Numbered from the stretch's first letter, positions 51,198 to 60,735 are shown. The stretch: DNA of 64,000 nt from Streptomyces flavofungini (GCF_030388665.1 NZ_CP128846.1:6708501-6772500); one strand, 5' to 3'. Notes: generated by a model not told the origin, from the sequence alone. Translations and numbers: made by a program.

Positions 51198-51842
51198 CTA
51201 CGGCTTCGCGCCCCGCGCCTTCAGGAGGTCGGACATCAGCTCGACCTCGGACTCCTGGGACTCGACCATCCCCTGCGCGAGCCGCCGCTCAACCGGCACG
51301 TCGCACCGCTCGACACACCCCTGAGCCATATGGATGCCCCCCTTGTGATGGGTGGTCATCAGCTTCAGGTAGAAGATCTCGGCCTGCTTGCCGTTCAGCT
51401 CCCCGAGCCGCTTCATCTGCGCGTTCGTGGCCATGCCGGGCATGAGGGAGCCGTCGCCCGCCGAGGGGGCGCCGCTCATGTCCATCCACTCCATGGGCTC
51501 GCCGGGCGGCACCTTCGGCAGCTCCCACAGGTCGAGCCAGCCGAGCATCATGCCGCGCTGGTTGGCCTGGGTCTGGGCGATGTCGTAGGCGAGACGACGG
51601 ATCTCCTTGTTCCGGGTGCGGTCCCGGACGACGTAGGACATCTCGACGGCCTGCTGGTGGTGGACGGCCATGTCCCGGGCGAACCCCGCGTCGGCGGACG
51701 TGGTCGACGGCGCGTCGGCGGAACCGGAGGAGCCGGAGGAATCCGAGGAGCCGTCGGTGGACGCGACGGCGGCGGTGATGCCGCCCGCCGCGAGCACCGC
51801 TCCGGCGACGGCCCCGATCAGCCAGTCCCTGCGCTTCCTCAC
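51198..51842 (-). CDS. DUF305 family protein
   Basis: 214 aa. N-terminal membrane/signal segment (LIGAVAGAVLAAGGITAAVA), then a Ser/Gly linker and a DUF305 four-helix region with paired histidines AVHHQQAVEMS and MTTHHKGGIHMAQG, which in this family suggest metal (often copper) binding. GTG at 51842, 4 bp after the DUF3105 stop, gives coupled expression. Met-rich MEWMDMSG also fits metal contact; function not proven. Confidence 0.88.
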   Translation of the reverse strand: MRKRRDWLIGAVAGAVLAAGGITAAVASTDGSSDSSGSSGSADAPSTTSADAGFARDMAVHHQQAVEMSYVVRDRTRNKEIRRLAYDIAQTQANQRGMMLGWLDLWELPKVPPGEPMEWMDMSGAPSAGDGSLMPGMATNAQMKRLGELNGKQAEIFYLKLMTTHHKGGIHMAQGCVERCDVPVERRLAQGMVESQESEVELMSDLLKARGAKP

Positions 51843-51846
51843 GCCA

Positions 51847-52518
51847 TCACTGCCCCAGGCCGTTGGTGCAGGCGGCACCGGGCTCGGGGGTCTGCTTGCC
51901 CTGGACGTAGGTGGAGAAGAAGGAGTCGACCTGCTCGTCGGCCGCGTCCGTCACCACCCGCTGGTGCCCCCAGGCGGACAGCAGGATCGGGTCCTTCTGC
52001 TTCTTCACCGGGCTCATCAGGGAGTAAGGGGTCTTCTTGACCTTGGCTTCCAACTTCTTCAAGTCGGCAGGCTTCGCCTGGTCGTTGTACGTCACCCAGA
52101 CCGCGCCGTGCTCCAGGGAGTGCACGGCGTTCTCGTTCGGGACTTCCTTGGTGTAGACGTCGCCGTTGCAGTTCATCCACACCTGGTTGTGGTTGCCGCC
52201 GACCGGCGGGGTCACCGGGTAGTTCACCTCGCCGCCGACGTGGGTGCGGCCGAGCTTCTTGGCGTCCCAGACCCGCTCGCCGTCGGCGGTCGTGGTGAAC
52301 TTGGCGACCGCCTTGGCGTCACCCGCCTTGCCGGATTCCTTGTCGTCGTCGGCCTGCGAGATGAGGAAGTAGCCGCCGACGCCGAGCGCGGCGACGATGA
52401 CGGCGCTCAAGGTGATGGTGAGCACGCTGTTGCGGCGCTCGCGGGCGCGCTCGGCACGCCGCATCTCCTCTATCCGGGCCTTGCGCTCGGCGCTGCTCGT
52501 CTTCTTGGCGGAACCCAT
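51847..52518 (-). CDS. DUF3105 family protein
   Basis: 223 aa. Charged, coiled N-terminus (SSAERKARIEEMRRAERARE), one membrane helix (VLTITLSAVIVAALGVGGYF), then the DUF3105 domain: VNYPVTPPVGGNHNQVWMNC, AVHSLEHGAVWVTY and LLSAWGHQRVV. Single predicted outside domain of unknown role. In operon with DUF305, a pairing often seen in Streptomyces. ATG at 52518. Confidence 0.89.
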   Translation of the reverse strand: MGSAKKTSSAERKARIEEMRRAERARERRNSVLTITLSAVIVAALGVGGYFLISQADDDKESGKAGDAKAVAKFTTTADGERVWDAKKLGRTHVGGEVNYPVTPPVGGNHNQVWMNCNGDVYTKEVPNENAVHSLEHGAVWVTYNDQAKPADLKKLEAKVKKTPYSLMSPVKKQKDPILLSAWGHQRVVTDAADEQVDSFFSTYVQGKQTPEPGAACTNGLGQ

Positions 52519-52965
52519 GGTGTGTCCTTCTGCGGAATGCGGCGGAGTCGGATGGGTTGAACAAGGGGCGGGGCATGGAACAAAGCGGTGCGTGGAACCC
52601 GTGGAACCAAAGGGCGGTACGCGGCACTGCCGGGGCCTTGCGAGTGCGTTGATCGTAGCCTCCGCGTCGGCGGGCGGAGGAGGCGCTCTGTCAAATACTG
52701 CACGGGCGACATGCGGAAGGCCGCCGCCATCCGGCCGATCCCGGCCAGGCGGATGGCGGCCGCCCCGCCCCGGGAGCCCCGCCGGGCCCCCTGCCCCGTA
52801 TCAGGAACCCGTCCCGGATACCCCGTGCCCGGGCGAACGTGCACTATGGGCAAGGAGCAGCCGCAACGCGCACGAAACCGTGTGGTGGGATGCTCGTGTG
52901 CCGGGGCGACGTCCCGAGGCTTGGGAGCAGCCGGTTCCGACCAGCAAGGATGGGTGGAAGTCGAG
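52519..52965. other. Divergent promoter region of DUF3105 and glnA2
   Basis: 447 bp without a convincing gene. It includes direct copies of TGGAAC-type sequence (about 52575-52615) and a hairpin, GCCGCCATCCG (52723-52733) with CGGATGGCGGC (52750-52760), which would lie in a long glnA2 leader or end a short transcript. No clear GlnR site was seen. Confidence 0.55.
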
Positions 52966-54327
52966 ATGGACAAGCAGCAGGAGTTCGTGCTCCGTACCCT
53001 GGAGGAGCGCGACATCCGGTTCGTACGCCTGTGGTTCACGGACGTACTCGGCTTCCTGAAGTCGGTCGCGGTCGCTCCCGCCGAGCTTGAACAGGCCTTC
53101 GACGAGGGCATCGGCTTCGACGGCTCGGCCATCGAGGGCTTCGCCCGTGTCTACGAGTCCGACATGATCGCCAAGCCGGACCCGGGCACCTTCCAGGTCC
53201 TGCCCTGGCGCGCCGAGGCCCCCGGCACGGCCCGGATGTTCTGCGACATCCTGATGCCGGACGGCTCCCCGTCCTTCGCGGACCCCCGTTACGTGCTCAA
53301 GCGGGCGCTCGCCAAGACCTCCGACCTCGGGTTCACCTTCTACACCCACCCCGAGATCGAGTTCTTCCTGCTCAAGGACAAGCCCCTGGACGGCTCCCGG
53401 CCGAGCCCCGCCGACAATTCCGGCTACTTCGACCACACCCCGCAGAACGTGGGCATGGACTTCCGCCGCCAGGCCATCACGATGCTCGAATCCATGGGCA
53501 TCTCGGTCGAGTTCAGCCACCACGAGGGCGCCCCCGGCCAGCAGGAGATCGACCTGCGCTACGCCGACGCGCTCTCCACGGCCGACAACATCATGACGTT
53601 CCGCCTGGTCATGAAGCAGGTGGCGCTGGAGCAGGGGGTCCAGGCGACTTTCATGCCGAAGCCCTTCTCCGAGTACCCCGGCTCCGGCATGCACACCCAC
53701 TTGTCGTTGTTCGAGGGCGACCGGAACGCCTTCTACGAGTCCGGCGCCGAGTACCAGCTCTCCAAGGTCGGCCGCTCCTTCATCGCCGGTCTGCTCCGGC
53801 ACGCCGCCGAGATCTCCGCGGTCACCAACCAGTGGGTGAACTCCTACAAGCGCATCTGGGGCGGCTCCGAGCGCACCGCGGGCGCCGGCGGCGAGGCCCC
53901 TTCGTACATCTGCTGGGGCCACAACAACCGCTCCGCGCTCATCCGCGTGCCCATGTACAAGCCCGGCAAGACCGGCTCGGCCCGCGTCGAGGTCCGCTCC
54001 ATCGACTCCGGCGCCAACCCCTACCTGACGTACGCCGTCCTCCTCGCCGCCGGGCTCAAGGGCATCGAGGAGGGCTACGAACTGCCGCCGGGCGCCGACG
54101 ACGACGTCTGGGCCCTCTCCGACGCGGAGCGGCGCGCCATGGGGATCGAGCCCCTGCCGCAGAACCTCGGCGAGGCGATCGCCCTCATGGAGCGGTCGGA
54201 GCTGGTCGCCGAGACGCTCGGCGAGCACGTGTACGACTTCTTCCTCCGGAACAAGAAGCAGGAGTGGGAGGAGTACCGGTCCGAGGTGACCGCCTTCGAG
54301 CTCCGCAAGAACCTGCCGGTTCTTTAG
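52966..54327 (+). CDS. glnA2: Glutamine synthetase-like enzyme, GlnA2 type
   Basis: 453 aa, GSI fold. Motifs: GIGFDGSAIEGFARVYESDM, FYTHPEIEFFLLKD, KPFSEYPGSGMHTHLSLFEG, SYKRIWGGSERTA, NNRSALIRVPMY and GANPYLTYAVLLAAG. It matches GlnA2 of S. coelicolor as I remember it, which was assigned gamma-glutamylpolyamine synthetase activity rather than glutamine synthesis. YELPPG aligns with the loop that holds the adenylylation Tyr of GlnA, so GlnE control is possible but doubtful. ATG at 52966 with GGAAG upstream. Confidence 0.9.
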   Translation: MDKQQEFVLRTLEERDIRFVRLWFTDVLGFLKSVAVAPAELEQAFDEGIGFDGSAIEGFARVYESDMIAKPDPGTFQVLPWRAEAPGTARMFCDILMPDGSPSFADPRYVLKRALAKTSDLGFTFYTHPEIEFFLLKDKPLDGSRPSPADNSGYFDHTPQNVGMDFRRQAITMLESMGISVEFSHHEGAPGQQEIDLRYADALSTADNIMTFRLVMKQVALEQGVQATFMPKPFSEYPGSGMHTHLSLFEGDRNAFYESGAEYQLSKVGRSFIAGLLRHAAEISAVTNQWVNSYKRIWGGSERTAGAGGEAPSYICWGHNNRSALIRVPMYKPGKTGSARVEVRSIDSGANPYLTYAVLLAAGLKGIEEGYELPPGADDDVWALSDAERRAMGIEPLPQNLGEAIALMERSELVAETLGEHVYDFFLRNKKQEWEEYRSEVTAFELRKNLPVL

Positions 54328-54342
54328 GGCTCAGCCCGGTAG

Positions 54343-54391
54343 AAGCCGCAGGCGCGTCTGCTCGGTGTCCCGGCAGACGCGCCTGCGGCTT
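54343..54391 (+). terminator. Rho-independent terminator after glnA2
   Basis: Perfect 19-bp stem AAGCCGCAGGCGCGTCTGC with an 11-nt loop, followed by TTGTTCT, 16 bp after the glnA2 stop. Confidence 0.92.
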
Positions 54392-54451
54392 TGTTCTGGT
54401 TGCTCGCGCAGTTCCCCGCGCCCTTTACAGGGCGCCTCACTCGGCGACCCG

Positions 54452-54886
54452 TCAGGGTGAAGGGTGAATCGCCTCGCGCAACGGCGTCTTCGCCCGGACT
54501 CTGTACTCCTGGACGGCCCAGCCGTTGCCGTCGGGGTCCGTGAAGTACATGAACGTCGCCCCGTCCTGCTCGGAGTACTGGACCGGCTCGCTCACGTCCA
54601 GGCCACGGGCCAGCAGCTCGGCGTGGGCCTGCTTGATGTCGGCCACGCACAGCTGGAGGCCGTGGTAGCTGCCGGGCTCGGGGGTGGGCCCCGGCGTGGT
54701 CTCCCAGATGGCGTCGCCCAGCATGATGGAACAGCCGGACCCGGGCGGCGTGAGCTGCACGATGCGCACGCCGGGCAGGACCTCCGCGTCGATGTCGACG
54801 TGGAAGCCGCACTTGCTCTCGTAGAACTCCTTGGCGCGGTCGATGTCGCTGACGGGCACGCCGATCACTTCGAGTGTGTAGTCCAT
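54452..54886 (-). CDS. VOC (glyoxalase/bleomycin resistance) family protein
   Basis: 144 aa with the two-repeat VOC fold: VIGVPVSDIDRAKEFYES at the start, YHGLQLCVADIKQAHAELLA, and the closing FTDPDGNGWAVQEYRV. Two candidate metal residues are visible (His in YHGLQL, Glu in WAVQEY), so a metal enzyme is possible. Substrate unknown. ATG at 54886. Confidence 0.88.
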   Translation of the reverse strand: MDYTLEVIGVPVSDIDRAKEFYESKCGFHVDIDAEVLPGVRIVQLTPPGSGCSIMLGDAIWETTPGPTPEPGSYHGLQLCVADIKQAHAELLARGLDVSEPVQYSEQDGATFMYFTDPDGNGWAVQEYRVRAKTPLREAIHPSP

Positions 54887-54939
54887 GGGACGAGTACAGC
54901 AGCGATCGGGCGGCTTGTCCGGGCGAAGGGCTCCCTGCC

Positions 54940-55452
54940 TCAGGAGAAGCGGTAACGCGTCTGGCTGAACGGCTCGCCCTTGCCGAACCCGAACGCTGTT
55001 CGGGGCGCCACCGCGAAGACGTACGCGCGTCCCGACGGGTGCAGGAAGCAGCCGTCCCCCACGTCGTAGTGGAAGAAGCCGCCGTACTTCTCCTGCCAGG
55101 CCGCCGCGAGCTCCCGCAGCAGCGCCTCGTCCGTGGTCCGCACCGCCGTGCCCTCGACGACCACGTCCAGGCCCTCGTCCCAGAGGTTGGCGCCGGTCGT
55201 CAGGACGACCTCGGGGTTGGCTTCCAGGTTGCGGGCCTTGCGCTCCTCCGGGCCGGTGGAGAAGTACAGGTCACCCCCGTGCCACAGGGCGCTCAGCGGG
55301 GTGACGTGCGGGCGCCCGTCCGGACGTACCGTCGAGATCCAGAACAGCTCGGCCGCCGCGAGGGCGTCCCGGGCCTGTGACCAGGGGGTCGGGGCGACCC
55401 CCTCGCTGCTGTAGCGGGCATCGACATCGGTACGGGGGTCCTGGCTCGGCAT
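54940..55452 (-). CDS. Pyridoxamine 5'-phosphate oxidase-like flavin/F420-binding protein
   Basis: 170 aa with a split-barrel fold: LFWISTVRPDGRPHVTPLSA, LYFSTGPEERKARNLEANPE and VVVEGTAVRTTDEALLREL. The family includes FMN and F420 enzymes; an F420 reductase gene (npdG) elsewhere in the window shows that F420 is available. Cofactor and substrate not decided. Divergent from glnE. Confidence 0.87.
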   Translation of the reverse strand: MPSQDPRTDVDARYSSEGVAPTPWSQARDALAAAELFWISTVRPDGRPHVTPLSALWHGGDLYFSTGPEERKARNLEANPEVVLTTGANLWDEGLDVVVEGTAVRTTDEALLRELAAAWQEKYGGFFHYDVGDGCFLHPSGRAYVFAVAPRTAFGFGKGEPFSQTRYRFS

Positions 55453-55571
55453 GACGCGGCCTCCTGCTCTCCATGTTCCTGTCCCAGGGCGGACCGCGCA
55501 CGCGGACGGAACCCATCGGCCGGGCCCTGGGTAGGCTCGGGGCCAGGAACAGGCGAGCGAAGGGCGCGGGG

Positions 55572-58500
55572 ATGACGGTGCCGCAGGGGCGCAGGAGCAG
55601 CATGTTCACGCGGCTGCTGCGGTACGGGTTCACCGACCCCTCCGCCGCCGAACGCCTCCTGGCCGCGCCCGAGCTCGACGCCGTCCGCACCGACCCGGTG
55701 CTCCTCGACGCCCTGGGCGCCACCGCCGACCCGGATCTGGCGCTGCTCGGCCTGGTCCGGCTCGCCGAGGCCCAGCCGTCCGACGGCGCCGGCACCGCGC
55801 GCCGCGAGCTGCTCGACACCCTGATCAGCGCCAAGCCCCTGCGGGACCGCCTGCTCGGCGTCCTCGGGGCCTCCGAGGCCCTCGCCGACCACCTGGCCCG
55901 GCACCCGGGGGACTGGCGGGCCCTGGTCACCTACGAGGCCTCCGATCTGCACCCGGGCGTCGCCGAGTTCGAGCGGGGCCTCGCCGAGGCCGACGACCCG
56001 GTGTCGCTGCGCGTCGCCTACCGGCGCTGCCTGCTGTCCATCGCCGCCCGCGACGTCTGCGGCACCACCGACGTAGCCGAGACCGCCGCCGAACTCGCCG
56101 ACCTCGCCACGGCCACCCTGCGCGCCGCGCTCGCCATGGCCCGCAGGGCCGCGCCCGCCGACGCCGCGCAGTGCCGCCTCGCGGTGATCGCGATGGGCAA
56201 GTGCGGCGGCCACGAGCTGAACTACGTCTCCGACGTCGACGTCATCTTCGTGGCGGAGGCCGTCGAGGGCGCCGACGAGGACAAGGCACTGCGGGCGGCG
56301 ACCCGCCTCGCCTCGCACCTGATGCGGATCTGCTCCGAGACCACGGTCGAGGGCGCCATCTGGCCGGTCGACGCCAACCTGCGCCCCGAGGGCAGGAACG
56401 GCCCGCTGGTGCGGACCCTGTCCAGCCACCTCGCGTACTACCAGCGGTGGGCGAAGACCTGGGAGTTCCAGGCGCTGCTCAAGGCGCGGCCCGTCGCCGG
56501 CGACGCCGAGCTGGGCGCGGACTACGTGGCCGCCGTCGCCCCGCTGGTGTGGCAGGCCGCCGAGCGCGAGAACTTCATCGACGACGTGCAGAAGATGCGC
56601 CGCCGCGTCATCGAGAACATCCCCGCGGGCGAGGTCGAACGTGAGCTGAAGCTCGGCCCCGGCGGCCTGCGCGACGTCGAATTCGCCGTCCAGCTGCTGC
56701 AGTTGGTGCACGGCCGCGCCGACGCCTCGCTGCGCAGCGGCACCACGCTGGACGCCCTCGCCGCGCTCGCCGCGGGCGGCTACGTGGGGCGCGTGGACGC
56801 CGCCCAGCTCGACGACGCCTACCGCTTCCTGCGCTCCCTGGAACACCGCATCCAGCTCTACCGCCTGCGCCGCACCCACCTGCTGCCCGACGACGACTCC
56901 GACCTGCGCCGCATCGGCCGCTCCCTGGGCATGCGCACGGAACCCCTCACCGACCTCGCCCGCGCCTGGAAGCGGCACACCTCCGTGGTCCGCCGCCTGC
57001 ACGAGAAGCTGTTCTACCGCCCGCTGCTCGACGCCGTCGCCCAGCTCGCCCCCGGCGAGTCCCGGCTCAGCACGGAGGCCGCCAGGGAGCGCCTGGTGGC
57101 CCTCGGGTACGCCGACCCCGGCGCGGCCCTGCGGCATCTGGAGGCGCTGGCGTCCGGCGTGACCCGCAAGGCCGCCATCCAGCGCACCCTGCTGCCCGTC
57201 CTGCTCGGCTGGTTCGCGGACTCCGCGGACCCCGACGCGGGCCTGCTCGGCTTCCGCAAGGTCTCCGACGCGCTCGGCAAGACCCCCTGGTACCTGCGGC
57301 TGCTCCGCGACGAGGGCGCCGCCGCGGAGAACCTGGCCCGGGTCCTCTCGGCCGGCCGGTTCGCCCCCGACCTGCTGCTGCGCGCGCCCGAGGCGGTGGC
57401 GCTGCTCGGCGACGCCCGCGGCCTCGAACCACGCGAACGCGCCCCCCTGGAACAGGAGGTCCTCGCCGCCGTGGGCCGCGCCGACGGCGGCGAGCAGGCG
57501 GTCGCGGCGGCCCGCGGGGTGCGGCGGCGCGAGCTGTTCCGCACGGCGGCCGCCGACATCATCGCCTCCTACGGCACCGAGGAGAGCCCCTTGCAAGGGG
57601 GTGTGCGCGAAGTGCTCGGGACAGGGGTGGTGGCGGGAGACGGGCGGGTCGACGGGGGCGCCCTCGTCGACCACGTCGGCACCGCCCTGTCCGACCTGAC
57701 GGCCGCCACCATCGCGGGCACGCTGCGCGCGGTGGTCCGCGAGGGCTGGGGCGAGACCCTGCCGACCCGGTTCGCGGTCATCGGCATGGGCCGCTTCGGG
57801 GGCCGCGAGCTGAGCTACGGCTCGGACGCGGACGTGCTCTTCGTGCACCAGCCCCGCGAGGGCGTGGACGACCAGGAGGCCGCGAAGGCCGCGAACGCCG
57901 TCGTCGCCGAGATGCGGCGGCTGCTGCAACTCCCGAGCGCCGACCCGCCCCTGGTCATCGACGCGGACCTGCGCCCCGAGGGCAAGTCGGGTCCGTTGGT
58001 ACGCACCCTGAAGTCGTACGAGGCCTACTACCGCCGCTGGTCCCTGGTCTGGGAGTCGCAGGCGCTCCTTCGCGCCGACCCGGTCGCCGGCGACGCCGAC
58101 CTCGGCCGCGCCTTCATCGAGCTCGTGGACCCGCTGCGCTACCCCGCCGAGGGCCTGGGCGAGGACGCCGTCCGTGAGATCCGCCGCCTGAAGGCCCGCA
58201 TGGAGTCGGAGCGGCTGCCCCGTGGCGCCGACCCCACCCTGCACACCAAGCTCGGCCGCGGCGGCCTCTCCGACGTGGAGTGGACCGTGCAGCTGCTGCA
58301 GCTCCAGCACGGCTGGGCCGAGCCGGGGCTGCGCACCACCCGCACCCGCGAGGCCCTGCACGCCGCGTGCGCGGCGGACCTGATCGCCACGGAGGACGCC
58401 GCGATCCTCGACGAGGCCTGGGTCCTCGCCACCCGCGTGCGCAACGCGGTGATGCTGGTGCGGGGCCGCGCGGGCGACACGTTCCCGTCGGACGGCAGGG

Positions 58501-58625
58501 AGCTGGCGGCCGTCGGGCGGTACTTGGGCTATGACGCGGGCCAGGTCGGCGTGATGCTGGACGACTACCGCAGGATCACCCGGCGGGCGCGGGCGGTGAT
58601 GGAGGAGCGGTTCTACGGGGCGTGA
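55572..58625 (+). CDS. glnE: Glutamine synthetase adenylyltransferase/deadenylase
   Basis: 1017 aa. Modifies glutamine synthetase in response to nitrogen status. Two nucleotidyltransferase domains: GKCGGHELNYVSDVDVIFVA at about residues 212-231 and MGRFGGRELSYGSDADVLFV at about 740-760, each followed by LRPEG and a helical domain. ATG at 55572 (MTVPQGRRSS) is chosen over the longer open frame because it is the usual start region. A short Gly/Val-rich insert (GTGVVAGDGRVDGG, near 57620-57660) looks variable. Confidence 0.95.
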   Translation: MTVPQGRRSSMFTRLLRYGFTDPSAAERLLAAPELDAVRTDPVLLDALGATADPDLALLGLVRLAEAQPSDGAGTARRELLDTLISAKPLRDRLLGVLGASEALADHLARHPGDWRALVTYEASDLHPGVAEFERGLAEADDPVSLRVAYRRCLLSIAARDVCGTTDVAETAAELADLATATLRAALAMARRAAPADAAQCRLAVIAMGKCGGHELNYVSDVDVIFVAEAVEGADEDKALRAATRLASHLMRICSETTVEGAIWPVDANLRPEGRNGPLVRTLSSHLAYYQRWAKTWEFQALLKARPVAGDAELGADYVAAVAPLVWQAAERENFIDDVQKMRRRVIENIPAGEVERELKLGPGGLRDVEFAVQLLQLVHGRADASLRSGTTLDALAALAAGGYVGRVDAAQLDDAYRFLRSLEHRIQLYRLRRTHLLPDDDSDLRRIGRSLGMRTEPLTDLARAWKRHTSVVRRLHEKLFYRPLLDAVAQLAPGESRLSTEAARERLVALGYADPGAALRHLEALASGVTRKAAIQRTLLPVLLGWFADSADPDAGLLGFRKVSDALGKTPWYLRLLRDEGAAAENLARVLSAGRFAPDLLLRAPEAVALLGDARGLEPRERAPLEQEVLAAVGRADGGEQAVAAARGVRRRELFRTAAADIIASYGTEESPLQGGVREVLGTGVVAGDGRVDGGALVDHVGTALSDLTAATIAGTLRAVVREGWGETLPTRFAVIGMGRFGGRELSYGSDADVLFVHQPREGVDDQEAAKAANAVVAEMRRLLQLPSADPPLVIDADLRPEGKSGPLVRTLKSYEAYYRRWSLVWESQALLRADPVAGDADLGRAFIELVDPLRYPAEGLGEDAVREIRRLKARMESERLPRGADPTLHTKLGRGGLSDVEWTVQLLQLQHGWAEPGLRTTRTREALHAACAADLIATEDAAILDEAWVLATRVRNAVMLVRGRAGDTFPSDGRELAAVGRYLGYDAGQVGVMLDDYRRITRRARAVMEERFYGA

Positions 58626-58662
58626 GCGGCCGCAGGGCGCCCCGGGAGGGCTTCCGGGCGCC

Positions 58663-59532
58663 CTACCGGGCGAACGCCTTCTTCCGCGGCTCCGGCTCCG
58701 GCACGAGCTTCGGCAGGGCGTACGGCAGCTTCCCGTACCACAGGCGCGCCACCGCGTAGCCGAACGCCAGGCAGATCATGCCGCCCACCGCGTCCAGCCA
58801 GAAGTGGTTGGCCGTGGCCACGATCACGACGAGGGTGAGCGTCGGGTAGAGCAGGCCGAGGACCCTCACCCAGGGCACCGAGGCGAGCGCGAAGATCGTC
58901 AGGCCGCACCACAGGGACCAGCCGATGTGCATCGACGGCATGGCGGCGTACTGGTTCGACATGTTCTTCAGGTCGCCCGAGGCCATCGAGCCCCAGGTGT
59001 TGTGGACGACGACCGTGTCGATGAAGTCGCCGCCGGGCATCAGGCGGGGCGGCGCCAGCGGATACAGGTAGTAGCCGACGAGGGCCACCGCCGTCGTCGC
59101 GAAGAGGACCAGGCGGGTGGCCGCGTACCGGCCGGGATGGCAGCGGTAGATCCACACCAGGACACCGAGCGTCACGATGAAGTGCAGTGTCGCGTAGTAG
59201 TAGTTCATGCCGACGATGAGCCATGTCACCGAATCGACCGCGTGGTTGACCGAGCGCTCGAAGGCGAGGCCGAGGCTGTGCTCGACGTCCCAGATCCAGT
59301 CGGCGTTGCGCAGCGCGGCCGACTTCTGCTCCGGCACGGCGTTGCGGATCAGCGAGTACGTCCAGTAACTCACCGCGATCAACAGGATCTCGAACCACAG
59401 CTTCGGGCGCCGGGGCGTGCGCAGCCGACGCAGGAGATTCCGCCCATTGCGGTCATCTGCCTCGCCCGCGATGGGGGATGAGGTGGTGGGCCCCTGCTGG
59501 CCTTCCAGTGTCGTCACAGTCATCTCACCCAT
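58663..59532 (-). CDS. PAP2-superfamily membrane phosphatase/lipid transferase
   Basis: 289 aa, six membrane segments. PAP2 motifs: LAPPRLMPGGDF (KxxxxxxRP-like region), QYAAMPSMHIGWSLW (PSxH) and NHFWLDAVGG (His-Asp). This is the subfamily related to inositol phosphorylceramide synthases of actinobacteria. ATG at 59532 with CAGACT 7 nt upstream suggests a leaderless mRNA; ATG at 59523 is the alternative. Role in lipid metabolism is inferred. Confidence 0.88.
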   Translation of the reverse strand: MGEMTVTTLEGQQGPTTSSPIAGEADDRNGRNLLRRLRTPRRPKLWFEILLIAVSYWTYSLIRNAVPEQKSAALRNADWIWDVEHSLGLAFERSVNHAVDSVTWLIVGMNYYYATLHFIVTLGVLVWIYRCHPGRYAATRLVLFATTAVALVGYYLYPLAPPRLMPGGDFIDTVVVHNTWGSMASGDLKNMSNQYAAMPSMHIGWSLWCGLTIFALASVPWVRVLGLLYPTLTLVVIVATANHFWLDAVGGMICLAFGYAVARLWYGKLPYALPKLVPEPEPRKKAFAR

Positions 59533-59648
59533 GGCACAGAGTCTGCCAGATAGCCACCACTGCTCAGATCATCCCCCGGTCGGGTCCCGGTCGCATCAGC
59601 TACGCCCCAGGGACGAGGAGATCCGCTCCGCCGCAAGGACGACGGACC

Positions 59649-60686
59649 CTAACCTTGGGGGGCCGCGCGCGCCGCCGTCGAGCCCCTGACCACCAGCTCC
59701 GGCATGAACACGAATTCGCTGTGGGGGGCGGGGGTACCCCCGATCTCCTCCAGGAGGGTGCGCACCGCGGCCTGGCCCATCGCGGGCACCGGCTTGCGGA
59801 CCGTCGTCAGCGGCGGATCGGTGAAGGCGACGAGCACCGAGTCGTCGAAGCCGACCACGGAGACGTCGTCCGGGACCTCCAGGCCCCGCTCGCGCACGGC
59901 CCGGATCGCGCCGAGCGCCATCATGTCGCTGGCGCACACCACGGCCGTGCAGCCCCGGTCCAGGAGCGCCGCCGCCGCTGCCTGTCCGCCTTCGAGCGTG
60001 TACAGGGAGTGCTGGATCAGCTCCGCCTCGATGTCCTCGACGGCCTCGGAACCCAGCCGGAACGTCTCCCGCATCGACCGCGTGAACCCCTCGATCTTCC
60101 GCTGTACGGGGACGAAGCGCCGCGGCCCGAGGGCGAGCCCGACCCGGGTGTGCCCGAGCGAGGCCAGATGCGTGACCGCCAGGCGCATCGCCGCCCGGTC
60201 GTCGGGCGAGATGAAGGGCGCCCGCACCTTCGGCGAGAAGCCGTCCACGAGGACGAACGGCACGCCCTGCGCCCGCAACTGCTCGTAGCGCTCGGTGTCC
60301 GCCGTGGTGTCCGCGTGCAGGCCCGAGACGAAGATGATGCCCGCGACGCCGCGGTCCACCAGCATCTCGGTCAGCTCGTCCTCGGTGGAGCCGCCCGGCG
60401 TCTGGGTGGCGAGCACCGGGGTGTACCCCTGCCGGGTCAGGGCCTGGCCGATCACCTGGGCGAGGGCGGGGAATATCGGGTTCTCCAGCTCCGGCGTGAT
60501 CAGGCCGACCAGGCCCGCGCTCCGCTGCCGCAGCCGCACGGGCCGTTCGTAGCCGAGGACGTCGAGGGCGGCGAGCACGGACTGGCGGGTGGCCGCAGCG
60601 ACGCCCGGCTTGCCGTTCAGGACCCGGCTCACGGTCGCCTCGCTGACCCCCGCCTGTGCTGCGATGTCGGCCAGTCGCGCGGTCAC
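59649..60686 (-). CDS. malR: MalR-like LacI family repressor
   Basis: 345 aa. HTH ARLADIAAQAGVSEATVSRV at residues 3-22, then a LacI effector domain (GLITPELENPIFPALAQVIG, VVGFDDSVLVAFTDPPLTTV). It resembles MalR/Reg1, the maltose regulator of Streptomyces. TACAGT lies 8 nt before the GTG with no ribosome site, so probably leaderless. It is directly downstream of an alpha-glucosidase on the same strand; no malEFG importer is in the window. Confidence 0.88.
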   Translation of the reverse strand: MTARLADIAAQAGVSEATVSRVLNGKPGVAAATRQSVLAALDVLGYERPVRLRQRSAGLVGLITPELENPIFPALAQVIGQALTRQGYTPVLATQTPGGSTEDELTEMLVDRGVAGIIFVSGLHADTTADTERYEQLRAQGVPFVLVDGFSPKVRAPFISPDDRAAMRLAVTHLASLGHTRVGLALGPRRFVPVQRKIEGFTRSMRETFRLGSEAVEDIEAELIQHSLYTLEGGQAAAAALLDRGCTAVVCASDMMALGAIRAVRERGLEVPDDVSVVGFDDSVLVAFTDPPLTTVRKPVPAMGQAAVRTLLEEIGGTPAPHSEFVFMPELVVRGSTAARAAPQG

Positions 60687-60735
60687 AGGATGGGACTGTA
60701 CCGGTCGTCCCGCACGCTGCCCACAAGGCGGGGTC

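Noticed and set aside
57593..57660. MalR-like operator CTTGCAAG inside glnE
   Set aside because: It is part of a coding low-complexity segment far from any mal promoter.
55293..58361. 1022-aa minus-strand ORF opposite glnE
   Set aside because: Antisense shadow of a long GC-rich gene; no motifs and it overlaps the conserved GlnE frame fully.
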